Below, piece by piece: positions 18,338 to 27,400 of a stretch of 59,262 bases of DNA. The DNA lies in NCBI GenBank assembly GCA_039026975.1, contig JBCCLI010000001.1, positions 1 to 59,262 of the forward strand, written 5' to 3'. The notes below the pieces were generated by a model. That model was given only the letters and a program-made list of their open reading frames with translations. It was not told the DNA's origin and searched no databases. Positions within the stretch are counted from its first letter, which is position 1. Each line of letters starts with the position of its first letter. The translations under genes and the position numbers were made by a program. Source of the DNA: JBCBKZ01 sp039026975. GTDB lineage: Bacteria > Bacteroidota > Bacteroidia > J057.

Positions 18338-21300
18338 ATGATGTCTTATCCCTCGCTCAACCAAAGCTACCGTTTAAGCATACTTCTGTTATGCCTGTGT
18401 ACACATAGCCTTTTTGGACAGTACCAGGTAAATGGTGATGCCGTTCAGATCACCCCTGAATGTTATGTTCTTACTCAAGACGGCCCTTTCTCCTCAGGAT
18501 CTGTCTGGTATTTGAACAAGGTAGACATAAGCAAATCTTTCGACGTTTACACAGATATTTTCTTAGGTAATAAAGATGCCAATGGGGCAGACGGGATCGC
18601 CTTTGTACTCCAGCCTGTCAGCACCAGTTTAGGGGAAGCCGGCCTGGACTTGGGGTATGGCGGTATAGTTCCCTCTGTAGCTGTAGAGTTTGATACCTAC
18701 CAAAATGTAGACAGGGCAGATCCCGCCTATGACCATGTAGCCATCATGAAAGAAGGGGTGGGCTTCCATAACACCACCGCCAATATGGCTGGCCCAGTGA
18801 GAATCATTCCCGGTGTAGATAATGCTGAAGATGGTCAGATCCACAGCGTGAGAATTAATTGGAATGCTGTGAGCCAAGAACTATCCGTATACGTAGACTG
18901 TGTACTCCGAACCACTGCCAATAGGGATTTAGTCAAGGATGTATTTGGAGGGAACCCCGAGGTTTTCTGGGGATTTACGGGCGCTACCGGTGGCCTCAGC
19001 AACATCCATAATTTCTGCTTGAAGTATGTATCTTTCACGGAAGAATTAGTAGACACAACCATCTGTAAAGGGGAAAGTACCACCCTAAATGGGGGTACTG
19101 GATCAGGGAACACCTTTTCATGGTCTCCTGCTACCGGACTGAATAGTACCGTCATTCCTAATCCAATAGCTTCTCCAGATGTTACTACCACCTATTATTT
19201 AGAAGTAACTGACTTCTGTGGATTTAAAAGATATGATACCGTAACGGTATCCGTGTCTGAGCCTGTAGTAGAAGCAGGCCCTGATAGTAGTGTGTGTGAA
19301 GGGAGGCTTATCAGGCTCCAAGGTAGTGGAAACGGTTCCCCTCAATGGTCGCCTACAGTGAGCTTAATCAACCCGAATACCTTCACCCCATTTGCCTTTC
19401 TCAACCAATCAAGAACCTATACCCTGACGGTAACTGATTCCATAGGCTGTACGGCCTCTGATACCGTTTCTATACAATTTAATCCCCTACCTGATATAGG
19501 ACTGACACCTGATACGGCTATTTGTGCAGGGGATAGCGCTACCCTCTCTGCTGGAGGCGGTATCCAGTATAGCTGGTCTCCTGCTACTGGATTAAGTGAT
19601 CCTACTATCCCTTCCCCTACAGCCTCTCCTGGTACAAGTACTACCTATGGAGTGGTAGTAACAGATGCTAACGGCTGCGTAAATACGGAAAATATGCGAC
19701 TGACCGTTAATGCCCTTCCTGTAGCTAATGCGGGAGATGATCAGGAAATATGTGATGGGACTACTGCTAGTCTTTCAGCTAGTGGCGGCTCCTCTTATGA
19801 GTGGTCCCCTACTCCTTTTCTATCTGACCCTACTATCCAAAATCCCATAGCCTCGCCGCTTATCACTACTATTTATTCTGTGGAGGTAACGGATGGAAAT
19901 GGATGTACAGACAGTGATAGTATTCAAATAACTGTACTCCCTACCCCCATTGCAAACGCAGGAACTGATACTAGTTACTGTTCGGGAGAATCTGTACGCC
20001 TGCTTGCCAGTGGTGGAGTAAGTTATGATTGGACTCCGGCTATAGACCTGGATAATCCAGCTTCCGCTACTCCTACTGTTTTTACGGAAGAAAGTAGGTG
20101 GTATCAGGTACGGGTGAGGGATGTAAATGAGTGTGAAGATATAGATAGCTTATTTATCAGCGTATTTGAGTTGCCCTCAGTCTTGGTTTCTCCAGACACT
20201 AATATTTGTGCGGGCGACAGTATTTCCCTTCTGGCTGCTGGAGGCCTCAGCTACGCCTGGACCCCTAGTGTAGGACTTTCAAATCCCAACATAGCCAGTC
20301 CCATGGCCTCCCCAGCCACCTCTACAAATTACCTAGTGAGCGCCTTGGATGCTAATGGATGTGAAAATACAGCTGATATTTCCGTGGTAGTAAATCCTCT
20401 TCCCGAGGCTGATGCTGGAGAAGACCAAGCTATTTGTCCGGGAGGTAGCGCCCTCTTAGCAGCAAGTGGCGGTATTTCTTATTCCTGGAAACCGGAGAAC
20501 CTACTCTCCGATCCTACTGGTCAGAACCCGACGGCTACGCCAAGAGATACTAGTGCTTTTATTCTCACGGTAACAGATGAGAACGGTTGTCAAGATACTG
20601 ACTTGGTACTGGTAAATGTCCTACAGAATCCTGATGCTGACGCTGGGCAGGATACTAGTTATTGTGAAGGAGAATCTATCAGGTTAGAAGCTACAGGAGG
20701 TGTATTTTATGAGTGGAGTCCTGCCTCTGGGCTGGATGATCCTACTATTTTTGATCCCCTATTAGGAGAAGCTAATGAAGGGTGGTATGCGGTAACGGTT
20801 AGAGACTTAAATGACTGTACAGATACTGACAGTGTATTCATCACCCTACAACCTAAACCCGAGCTAGATGCAGGAACTGATCAAAGCATTTGTATAGGTC
20901 AGCAAGCCCAATTAGTGGCCACTGGAGTGGGGCAATTTTCCTGGAGCCCTGGATTTCTCTTATCGGATGCTGGCATAGCTACGCCCACTACCTCGCCTAC
21001 CCAATCTCAACAATTCACCCTAACTATAACCGATAACAATGGGTGTAGTAACCAGGATTCTACCGTGGTAACCGTTAATGCGTTGCCTGTGATTACCGTA
21101 AGTGAGAACCAAAATATTTGTGAAGATGATGAGATAAGTATTTCTGCTAGTGGCGCTAGCGTATACAGATGGATCCCTACGGAAGGCTTAAGTAATAACG
21201 ATCAAGCTACTATTCTAGCTTCTCCCAGCCAAAGCACTACCTATACCGTTATAGGAATAGATCAGTTTGGATGTGTAGATAGCGCCAGTCTATCCATATC

Positions 21301-22042
21301 AGTAACACCTAAGCCTATAGCAGATGTCATTGGCTTTCTGGAAGTTTGCCCGGATGAGGAGTTTGAACTGCTAGCTACTGGTGGAGATACCTATCTGTGG
21401 AGTACAGGTGCCCAGGCAGTCTCACTTTCTACTAGCATACAAAATACCACTACATTTTGGGTCATCCCCTTCCAAAATGGGTGTGCGGGAGACACCGCAG
21501 CGGTAGAAGTAAGCCTATTCAATAATCTGCCCCTAGCTGCTTTCTCCCTGGATACGGATAGAGCCTATTTTCCTGCAGAAATTACCCTTACTAATGAAAG
21601 CATCAATGCAGTCAGTTTTGAATGGGATATGGGAGATGGTACTACCTATGTTAATTCTGATCCGCTGCATACCTATTCTACACCAGGAACTTATACAGTA
21701 CAACTTACCGCAACCGGAGACAATGGCTGTACCAATATTTCTCTCCCTCAAATCATTGAAATTCTTAACTCTGGTCTGTTTACGCCTAATGCTTTTTCAC
21801 CGAATGGGGATGGTGATAATGATCTATACCTAATTTCAGCAGGTGCCTTAGCAGCTTTCCAGTTTACTATTTTTGATAGATGGGGGCGGAAAGTGCTTGA
21901 AAGTCAAGATCCTGAATTTAGGTGGGATGGCACCCTGAATGGTCAGCCTGTTCCTGAAGGTAACTACGTATTTTCCCTCAAAGGAACCACCCTGGAAGGA
22001 AAATCCATAGATAGGATGGGTTCTATTCTCCTGGTAAGATAA
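18338..22042 (+). CDS. T9SS-exported adhesin: lectin domain, 11 Ig-like repeats, PKD, CHU_C sorting domain
   Basis: A 1,234-residue cell-surface protein. A signal peptide (to about residue 27, SLFGQ) is followed by an L-type lectin-like domain (about 30-235; GADGIAFVLQP, VAVEFDTYQN), then eleven Ig-like repeats of about 76 residues from D239, each opening with a variant of DTxICxGxxxxL and containing W-S/T-P and VTDxNGC. Next come a PKD domain (about 1064-1146; WDMGDGTTY, YSTPGTYTV) and a C-terminal gliding-motility-type domain (about 1147-1234; FTPNAFSPNGDGDND, FDRWGRKV, PEGNYVF). The last domain directs secretion through T9SS as type B cargo. The lectin domain implies glycan binding. Repeats 3-5, 6-8 and 9-11 start at exact 228-residue intervals. 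Its stop is 3 bp from the convergent barrel-like gene. Confidence 0.93.
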   Translation: MMSYPSLNQSYRLSILLLCLCTHSLFGQYQVNGDAVQITPECYVLTQDGPFSSGSVWYLNKVDISKSFDVYTDIFLGNKDANGADGIAFVLQPVSTSLGEAGLDLGYGGIVPSVAVEFDTYQNVDRADPAYDHVAIMKEGVGFHNTTANMAGPVRIIPGVDNAEDGQIHSVRINWNAVSQELSVYVDCVLRTTANRDLVKDVFGGNPEVFWGFTGATGGLSNIHNFCLKYVSFTEELVDTTICKGESTTLNGGTGSGNTFSWSPATGLNSTVIPNPIASPDVTTTYYLEVTDFCGFKRYDTVTVSVSEPVVEAGPDSSVCEGRLIRLQGSGNGSPQWSPTVSLINPNTFTPFAFLNQSRTYTLTVTDSIGCTASDTVSIQFNPLPDIGLTPDTAICAGDSATLSAGGGIQYSWSPATGLSDPTIPSPTASPGTSTTYGVVVTDANGCVNTENMRLTVNALPVANAGDDQEICDGTTASLSASGGSSYEWSPTPFLSDPTIQNPIASPLITTIYSVEVTDGNGCTDSDSIQITVLPTPIANAGTDTSYCSGESVRLLASGGVSYDWTPAIDLDNPASATPTVFTEESRWYQVRVRDVNECEDIDSLFISVFELPSVLVSPDTNICAGDSISLLAAGGLSYAWTPSVGLSNPNIASPMASPATSTNYLVSALDANGCENTADISVVVNPLPEADAGEDQAICPGGSALLAASGGISYSWKPENLLSDPTGQNPTATPRDTSAFILTVTDENGCQDTDLVLVNVLQNPDADAGQDTSYCEGESIRLEATGGVFYEWSPASGLDDPTIFDPLLGEANEGWYAVTVRDLNDCTDTDSVFITLQPKPELDAGTDQSICIGQQAQLVATGVGQFSWSPGFLLSDAGIATPTTSPTQSQQFTLTITDNNGCSNQDSTVVTVNALPVITVSENQNICEDDEISISASGASVYRWIPTEGLSNNDQATILASPSQSTTYTVIGIDQFGCVDSASLSISVTPKPIADVIGFLEVCPDEEFELLATGGDTYLWSTGAQAVSLSTSIQNTTTFWVIPFQNGCAGDTAAVEVSLFNNLPLAAFSLDTDRAYFPAEITLTNESINAVSFEWDMGDGTTYVNSDPLHTYSTPGTYTVQLTATGDNGCTNISLPQIIEILNSGLFTPNAFSPNGDGDNDLYLISAGALAAFQFTIFDRWGRKVLESQDPEFRWDGTLNGQPVPEGNYVFSLKGTTLEGKSIDRMGSILLVR
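19508..21559 (+). repeat. Higher-order 684-bp tandem repeat within the adhesin gene
   Basis: The Ig-like repeats are organised in triplets. Units start at codons 391, 619 and 847 (bases 19508, 20192 and 20876), exactly 684 bp apart. Repeat 3 matches 6 (PDTxICAGDS...DANGC), 4 matches 7 (DQ-IC, LSDPT-QNP) and 5 matches 8 (DTSYC-GES-RL). The third unit is more diverged. This points to past duplication of a three-domain block. Confidence 0.8.
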
Positions 22043-22045
22043 AGG

Positions 22046-22717
22046 CTATTTCTTAAGGGGCTTTCTAGAGGCAAAAATCACAGAAATCTCTACACTTAGC
22101 ATCCTCATTCTCCCGCCATTAAAATTATCAACATTAGGATTTTTGAGTACGTTGCTGACCCCTACGTGATAGTAGATACCTGTATTTATATACCCGAAAT
22201 TAGAAGTAAAACTGACGGCTGTACCAAATGGTAAATGAAAATACCAGTCATTAATATCTTTATCTTCTATCTCTTGAAAGCCACTTGCTGTCCACCTATA
22301 TCCCAGAATAGCGCCTATTCTAGGATGAAGTATCCCAAATCTTGGACCTGCCTTAAGGTCAAGTTCAAATGCACCTAACCCGCTTATGGTCTGATCATCT
22401 CCAAAGTCTTGCATAATGACGGGTAATCCATCTCCTGCAGGGTCCTTAAAGATCACATTCATGCCTAGTTCTACTCCGCTATTCTCTTTATACTGGCTCC
22501 AAAAGACTCCCAGTCCGCCAGAGCTAAACCAGCTATCTATCAATCCTACTTCTTCTGGCTGATGGAAATAATGAAAATTACCTATAAACCTGACCCCCAC
22601 TCCATTCTGGGCCTGGAGGAAACTCATTCCCCAAAAGAGGAGAAACATAAAGATGATGAAGGGCTTCCTGGTACGCCAAGAAAGGGTATTCTCCTGAAAA
22701 AAAGATAGCAAGTTCAT
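22046..22717 (-). CDS. Barrel-like outer-membrane protein, paralogue A
   Basis: A 223-residue exported protein of unknown function. A basic stretch and hydrophobic segment (about 18-36, ending FLQAQ) form the signal; the real start may be internal. The mature part alternates short beta strands ending in aromatic residues (VGVRFIGNFHYF, LGVFWSQY, IYYHVGVSNV), as in small outer-membrane barrels. It is a clear paralogue of the gene 9 bp upstream: both share LP-VMQDF-D-Q, GL-A-E, AGP--GI--P-IG--LGYR and VGVSNV/LGISNV blocks. The two are probably cotranscribed. It is convergent with the adhesin gene. Confidence 0.65.
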   Translation of the reverse strand: MNLLSFFQENTLSWRTRKPFIIFMFLLFWGMSFLQAQNGVGVRFIGNFHYFHQPEEVGLIDSWFSSGGLGVFWSQYKENSGVELGMNVIFKDPAGDGLPVIMQDFGDDQTISGLGAFELDLKAGPRFGILHPRIGAILGYRWTASGFQEIEDKDINDWYFHLPFGTAVSFTSNFGYINTGIYYHVGVSNVLKNPNVDNFNGGRMRMLSVEISVIFASRKPLKK

Positions 22718-22726
22718 AGGTATTCG

Positions 22727-23353
22727 TTAACGGATTCTGGAACCTTTAGGATCGTAGGCCACTGTCAGCTCTATATTTAAGGCTCTTATCCTACCCTGCC
22801 CATTTCTATTCCCTGAACCTTTGATCACATTACTAATTCCTAGGTAGTAAGATGCGCCAACCCCTACTGAACCAAAACTAGTGGGTAAGTCAAAGGAGAA
22901 CCCAAAGGGTAGGGCAAAGTAAGTCCTGGTGATTTCTCCCTGCCCTGTGGTTTGGAAATTATCTGCCTGTAGCCGGTACCCCAGGACGTAGCCTATCTTA
23001 GGATTAAATATGCCGATGCTGGGTCCTGCCCTGAAGTGAGCCTCTACTGCGGTAAGACCTACACTCTGGGCATCATTAAAATCTTGCATGACCAACGGAA
23101 GGTTAGGAAATAGGCCGCTGTCATCAGCCGACTTATGAATAATGTTTATGCCAGCCTCTATTCTGCTATCAGATTTATAACGAGCTACAAAAAAACCTAA
23201 GACCCCTGTGGAAAAAAAGTCCTCCGCTAGTCCCAAAGATTGGGCATCTGGAAAATAATTGAAATTAGATGCGAAACGGACCCCTAACTCAGTTTGAGCT
23301 AACACCTGAGAAAATAGCATACAACATGTTATGAAGAGTCCTGTTACTCTCAT
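22727..23353 (-). CDS. Barrel-like outer-membrane protein, paralogue B
   Basis: A 208-residue exported protein with a clean signal peptide (MRVTGLFITCCMLFSQVLAQ) followed by a beta-rich mature part like a small outer-membrane barrel. It shares ordered motifs with the downstream gene (GVRFxxNFxYF, LPLVMQDFND, AGPSIGIFNPKIG, LGYRLQ), showing tandem duplication and divergence. It is not a PorP/SprF-family protein by length or visible motifs. Function unknown; possible roles are structural or in surface attachment next to the adhesin, which is speculation from position. Confidence 0.68.
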   Translation of the reverse strand: MRVTGLFITCCMLFSQVLAQTELGVRFASNFNYFPDAQSLGLAEDFFSTGVLGFFVARYKSDSRIEAGINIIHKSADDSGLFPNLPLVMQDFNDAQSVGLTAVEAHFRAGPSIGIFNPKIGYVLGYRLQADNFQTTGQGEITRTYFALPFGFSFDLPTSFGSVGVGASYYLGISNVIKGSGNRNGQGRIRALNIELTVAYDPKGSRIR

Positions 23354-23535
23354 GAAGTAAAAGATGACAGTGTGGTAAAGAAAGTGCGAAAAAGCTTGAA
23401 TAAAAAGAGCTTGTAATCAGGTAGTGGCTCTAATCATAGAGAAAAGAAGTATGCTGTTGATTAAAGTCAATATACTAAATTCCTCGAAGGGGCCAATGCT
23501 AAAAATTTCCCTTCCTATATATCCCCTATCAAGTG

Positions 23536-24939
23536 TCAGGCTTTCAGATACTTAGGAGCGATCTGGTGCATAAATTCTATAGCAGCTGACCGATCATTAG
23601 GGATAACCCCTTCCAGAATAGCTTCTCTTATCTCTTGTTTGATCTGCCCTACTTCCCTACCTGGCCCAATATTAAATGTCTCCATAATGGTATTTCCATC
23701 TACAGGAGGTTGCCAGTTTCTTAGGTGATCTCTTTCTTCTACTTCTCTGATGCGACTTTCCAGCATCTCATAGTTAGTGAGAAACTGCTTTACCTTACGT
23801 TCATTACGGGAGGTGATATCACATCTACAAAAATCCAATAGATCATCCAGATCTTTTCCTGCCTCTACTATCAGCCTCCTGATGGCACTATCACTCACTT
23901 CCTCATTCACTAAGGCTATGGGCCGCTGATGCAGTTTAACCAATTTCTGCACATACTTCATTTTCTCATTCAGCGGCAGCTTAAGCCTCCTGAAGATACG
24001 AGGAACCATTCTTGCCCCTTTATCTTCATGGCCATGGAAGGTCCAGCCTAACTGCGCATCATAGCGTTTCGTTAGGGGCTTGGCAATATCATGTAACAGG
24101 GCCACCCAGCGCATCCAGAGGTGCCCCTCTATGCTACTGACATTATCTAGCACCTTTAGGGTATGGTAAAAGTTATCTTTATGTCCTCTCCCATTGACGT
24201 ACTCTACCCCATACATAGCTGCAAGCTCTGGAAAGAATAGCTCCAGTAAGCCTGTTTTAAACATGAGGTCCAGCCCTCTGGATGGGGTACTAGCCATAAG
24301 TGTCTTATTGAGCTCCTCATGAATACGCTCCATAGAAATAATCGAAAGCCTGGAGCTATTTCGCTTAATGGCCAGATAAGTCTCCTCCGAAATGCTAAAG
24401 TTTAGGCGAGTGGCAAAGCGGATAGCCCGCAGCATTCTCAGTGGATCATCAGAGAAGGTTATATCGGGATCAGTCGGGGTACGGATCAGTCCATTTTTTA
24501 GGTCCTCCACCCCATTGAAGGGATCATGTAGCTTTCCAAAACTAGCTGATTGGAGGGAGATGGACAGCGCGTTTACGGTGAAGTCCCGTCTGAGTTGGTC
24601 ATCTTCCAGGCTTCCCTCTTCTACCACGGGCTTACGAGAACTACGCTGGTAGCTTTCCTTGCGGGCTCCTACAAACTCCACTTCATACTCCCCTGCTTTC
24701 ACCATGGCCGTACCAAAATTTTCAAAGATAATGACTTCCTTAGCCCCCACTATATCCGCAAAAGCCTGGGCTAATTCTATGCCTCTTCCTTCCACCACTA
24801 CATCTATATCCTTACTTGTGGTACCAAGCAAGAAATCCCTTACATATCCTCCAATGACATAGGAGGATAGGCCTGTTTTCTGACTAGCTGCCTGTATATC
24901 TATAAATACCTGATCAGAAACCGCTTCCTTAACAAACAT
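23536..24939 (-). CDS. cca: CCA tRNA nucleotidyltransferase / poly(A)-polymerase-family enzyme with HD domain
   Basis: A 467-residue class II nucleotidyltransferase. The catalytic head has GGYVRDFLLG (30-39), the metal-binding DIDVVV (D44, D46) and RRDFTVNALS (117-126). The neck domain contains DDPLRMLRAIRFATRL (164-179). A C-terminal HD domain carries H259 and LLHDIAK (H283, D284). This layout is the bacterial CCA-adding enzyme with a phosphohydrolase HD domain, which builds or repairs the 3' CCA end of tRNAs; poly(A) polymerase I lacks the HD part. Single gene with 182 bp on its 3' side and about 178 bp to the divergent sugar nucleotidyltransferase start. Confidence 0.9.
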   Translation of the reverse strand: MFVKEAVSDQVFIDIQAASQKTGLSSYVIGGYVRDFLLGTTSKDIDVVVEGRGIELAQAFADIVGAKEVIIFENFGTAMVKAGEYEVEFVGARKESYQRSSRKPVVEEGSLEDDQLRRDFTVNALSISLQSASFGKLHDPFNGVEDLKNGLIRTPTDPDITFSDDPLRMLRAIRFATRLNFSISEETYLAIKRNSSRLSIISMERIHEELNKTLMASTPSRGLDLMFKTGLLELFFPELAAMYGVEYVNGRGHKDNFYHTLKVLDNVSSIEGHLWMRWVALLHDIAKPLTKRYDAQLGWTFHGHEDKGARMVPRIFRRLKLPLNEKMKYVQKLVKLHQRPIALVNEEVSDSAIRRLIVEAGKDLDDLLDFCRCDITSRNERKVKQFLTNYEMLESRIREVEERDHLRNWQPPVDGNTIMETFNIGPGREVGQIKQEIREAILEGVIPNDRSAAIEFMHQIAPKYLKA

Positions 24940-25117
24940 AAACTCGCTTCGCCTTCTAGTTATCAGTCTTCCCCTTTGCTAGTGGGTATAGGCTTATTAC
25001 CCTTCCACCACAAATAGGAATAACACCCTACAAAAGTAGAATTTATCTGGAAATTACGTAGCAGCTACAGAAGTAGGATCAACTTGTTTGTTGATAGAAT
25101 TGTCGTACTTTCCCTAT

Positions 25118-26116
25118 ATGAAAGTTGTGATTCCTGTAGCAGGTATGGGCTATAGACTAAGACCTCATACACATACCCAGCCTAAACCCCTTATTCCTGT
25201 GGCGGGGAAACCCATTCTGAGCCATATCATAGATAATTTAATCGAAGCTGGCATACGGGAATTCATTTTTGTGGTGGGATATTTAAAAGAAAAAATTCAG
25301 GACTATGTCCAGACCCACTACCAGGATAAAATTGATCTCTCTTTTGTAACACAAGAACCTAGAAGGGGCTTGGCACATGCCATTTGGTCTGCGGCTCCTC
25401 TCCTACAGGAAGAGGAAGAGATCCTCATCATACTAGGAGATACCATATTTTACAGTGATACTATAGCAGAAGTCCTTAAAAGAGAGGGAGGCATTCTAGC
25501 TGTACAAGTAGTGGATAATCCCAGGGAGTTTGGCATAGCCATACTGGATGAGTCTTCCCACGTAAAAAGCCTTAAAGAAAAGCCTCAGATTCCCATAAGT
25601 AACCTCGCCCTGGTGGGTCTTTACAAAATTCCACAGGTACCCAAGCTGCTACAATCTCTAGATGAGATGATGGAAAAGCCCAAAAGTAAGCAGAAAGAAT
25701 ACGATCTTACAGATGCACTCATGCTCATGATCCAAAAGGAGGTTTCCTTCAGGTCTATGTCAGTAGAAAACTGGTTTGATTGTGGGCGGAAGCAAACGTT
25801 ATTGCAGACTAATAGGATACTGCTGGAGCGCATGGAAAGCTTCCCTGACTACCAATACCACAACACTGTCATCATTCATCCTATTCACATTGCTGCTGGC
25901 TGTAAGATTGAGAATTCTGTCATAGGCCCATATGTAGCCGTAGCTGAGAATACCCATATTTGTAATTCTGTCATCCAAAACTCTATCCTAGGTGCTTACT
26001 CGGACCTGAATTCTATCATTCTCAGCAGCTCTGTCATAGGAAATGATACCAGTCTAAAGGGTAAGTCTAACAGCATCAGTATAGGGGATAATGCGGACAT
26101 AGATTTCAACCAATGA
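25118..26116 (+). CDS. Sugar-phosphate nucleotidyltransferase (RmlA/GlmU-like) with beta-helix tail
   Basis: A 332-residue enzyme that would join NTP and a sugar 1-phosphate into an NDP-sugar. The Rossmann-like head opens VVIPVAGMGYRLRP with the GxGxR motif, then QPKPLIPVAGKP and LGDTIF. The C-terminal quarter (about 235-330) has hexapeptide-like repeats (IENSVIGPYV, ICNSVIQNSILG, SIILSSSVIG), giving a left-handed helix as in long glucose-1-phosphate thymidylyltransferases and archaeal GlmU-like enzymes. Nucleotide and sugar specificity cannot be fixed. ATG 25118 fits the family start; a TTG 10 codons upstream is rejected. Its stop overlaps the DUF952 gene by 4 bp (ATGA). Confidence 0.88.
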   Translation: MKVVIPVAGMGYRLRPHTHTQPKPLIPVAGKPILSHIIDNLIEAGIREFIFVVGYLKEKIQDYVQTHYQDKIDLSFVTQEPRRGLAHAIWSAAPLLQEEEEILIILGDTIFYSDTIAEVLKREGGILAVQVVDNPREFGIAILDESSHVKSLKEKPQIPISNLALVGLYKIPQVPKLLQSLDEMMEKPKSKQKEYDLTDALMLMIQKEVSFRSMSVENWFDCGRKQTLLQTNRILLERMESFPDYQYHNTVIIHPIHIAAGCKIENSVIGPYVAVAENTHICNSVIQNSILGAYSDLNSIILSSSVIGNDTSLKGKSNSISIGDNADIDFNQ

Positions 26117-26436
26117 TTTATCATTTAACTTCACACAGCCAATGGCTGGAAGCCCTTAATAAGGGTATTTACCTCCATGAAAGCCTGAAATTAGAAGGAT
26201 TCATTCACTGTTCCACCAAAGAACAACTCATTCCTACGGCTACTCTCCATTTCAAGGGGGAAACTGAGCTTGTCATTCTGGAAATAGTGGAGAAAAGAGT
26301 AAAGGATATTCTCAAATGGGAAGAAAGTCGTGAGGGAGATCTTTTCCCGCACTTATATGGAAAATTATCTCTTACTGCTGTGGAAAATACGCATCTACTT
26401 GAGCGAAATAAGGCTGGAGAATGGCTGTGGGCCTAG
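26113..26436 (+). CDS. DUF952 family protein
   Basis: A 107-residue cytosolic protein matching the DUF952 pattern: an IYHLTS start, GFIHCSTKEQL (about 29-39) and DLFPHLYGKL (about 75-84). Family function is not established; the fold is related to ADP-ribosyl/phosphotransferase-like proteins in some classifications, which I do not assert. It overlaps the sugar nucleotidyltransferase gene by 4 bp, so translational coupling is likely. It ends 1 bp before the convergent nucleoside-hydrolase stop. Confidence 0.85.
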   Translation: MIYHLTSHSQWLEALNKGIYLHESLKLEGFIHCSTKEQLIPTATLHFKGETELVILEIVEKRVKDILKWEESREGDLFPHLYGKLSLTAVENTHLLERNKAGEWLWA

Positions 26437-26437
26437 C

Positions 26438-27367
26438 TCAGGCTTTAAGTCTTTCCCACACGTACTCATAGAAAATATCCTTCTTCACATCTATCGCTAT
26501 TTGAACGAGCTTCCCTTCTGGGTCCAAGAGAGTTTGTCCAGCATTAGGTACCCTATCACTGACCGTACAGCGAACCGTTTCCAGGGTAAAGATATCTGGA
26601 AGGGCTAAGTAGCTGGTAGCCAGCATATCCCACATAAAGTAGGTATAATGATAAGAGGGAATAGTATCTACTGTCAGGGCCCATAGCTGGCCAGCTAGGT
26701 GAGAAAGGGGGGAGTCTATTTGTTCTGCTAATCTGGCCAGGAAGGCTTTATTCACTGGAACCTGATTAGTAACATCCAGGGGGACCATAATTAAGGGCAG
26801 CTCCATTTCTACCAGCTTGCGAGAATTTACAGGATCCCAGTATACATTCCACTCTGCGGACCCGTCATGCTGGTAGGTTTGCACATTACCCTGGGTACGG
26901 AATGCGCCTGCCATCCACACTATTTGTTTGATTTTCTGCCTACAGGCAGGTTCTTTCTCTAGTGCCCTGACCAAATTAGCACAAGGTCCTGTCATCAGTA
27001 TGCTTACTGGCTCTGAGGCTGAGAGTAATTGTTGGATGATCAAGTGGGCAGCTTCCGGATACGCATAAGGGTCAGGAGGGGCAGGAAGGTTGATCAGCAT
27101 AGGGAGAGAGTTAATGACTTCCGGCCTGGCTCTCCACTCATTAGGAAAAGCGTTTATCCCGTAATAATCTCCTCTACCCAAGGGAATATGCTCCTGCTGC
27201 ATAAACTGACAGAGCTTATAGGCGCTTTCCATGGCCGGTTCTATGTAGCAATCCGCCGGAGTTACGCTTATACCCAAAATCTCTTTATTCTCCATGCGCA
27301 TAAGCAGCATCTGGGACAGTAAATCATCTATGGCCCCATCGTGGTCCATTAATACAAGCTCTTTCAT
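26438..27367 (-). CDS. Nucleoside hydrolase (inosine-uridine preferring family)
   Basis: A 309-residue hydrolase cleaving the N-glycosidic bond of ribonucleosides in salvage. The calcium-binding N-terminal motif reads MDHDGAIDD (7-15), corresponding to DTDxGxDD. Other family parts are ILMTGPCANLVRAL, VWMAGAFRTQGNV, AEWNVYWDP (WN-DP substrate motif) and WDMLATSYL near the C-terminus. The canonical second Asp is shifted to HD, slightly unusual. It lies 33 bp downstream of the sulfotransferase-like gene on the same strand. Confidence 0.9.
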   Translation of the reverse strand: MKELVLMDHDGAIDDLLSQMLLMRMENKEILGISVTPADCYIEPAMESAYKLCQFMQQEHIPLGRGDYYGINAFPNEWRARPEVINSLPMLINLPAPPDPYAYPEAAHLIIQQLLSASEPVSILMTGPCANLVRALEKEPACRQKIKQIVWMAGAFRTQGNVQTYQHDGSAEWNVYWDPVNSRKLVEMELPLIMVPLDVTNQVPVNKAFLARLAEQIDSPLSHLAGQLWALTVDTIPSYHYTYFMWDMLATSYLALPDIFTLETVRCTVSDRVPNAGQTLLDPEGKLVQIAIDVKKDIFYEYVWERLKA

Positions 27368-27400
27368 ATGGGAGGAATTTAGGCAAGCAAGTTATACTTA

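Noticed and set aside
19052..21526. CRISPR-like or minisatellite array
   Set aside because: The repetition is protein-level Ig-like domains in one open frame with diverged DNA, not spaced identical DNA repeats.
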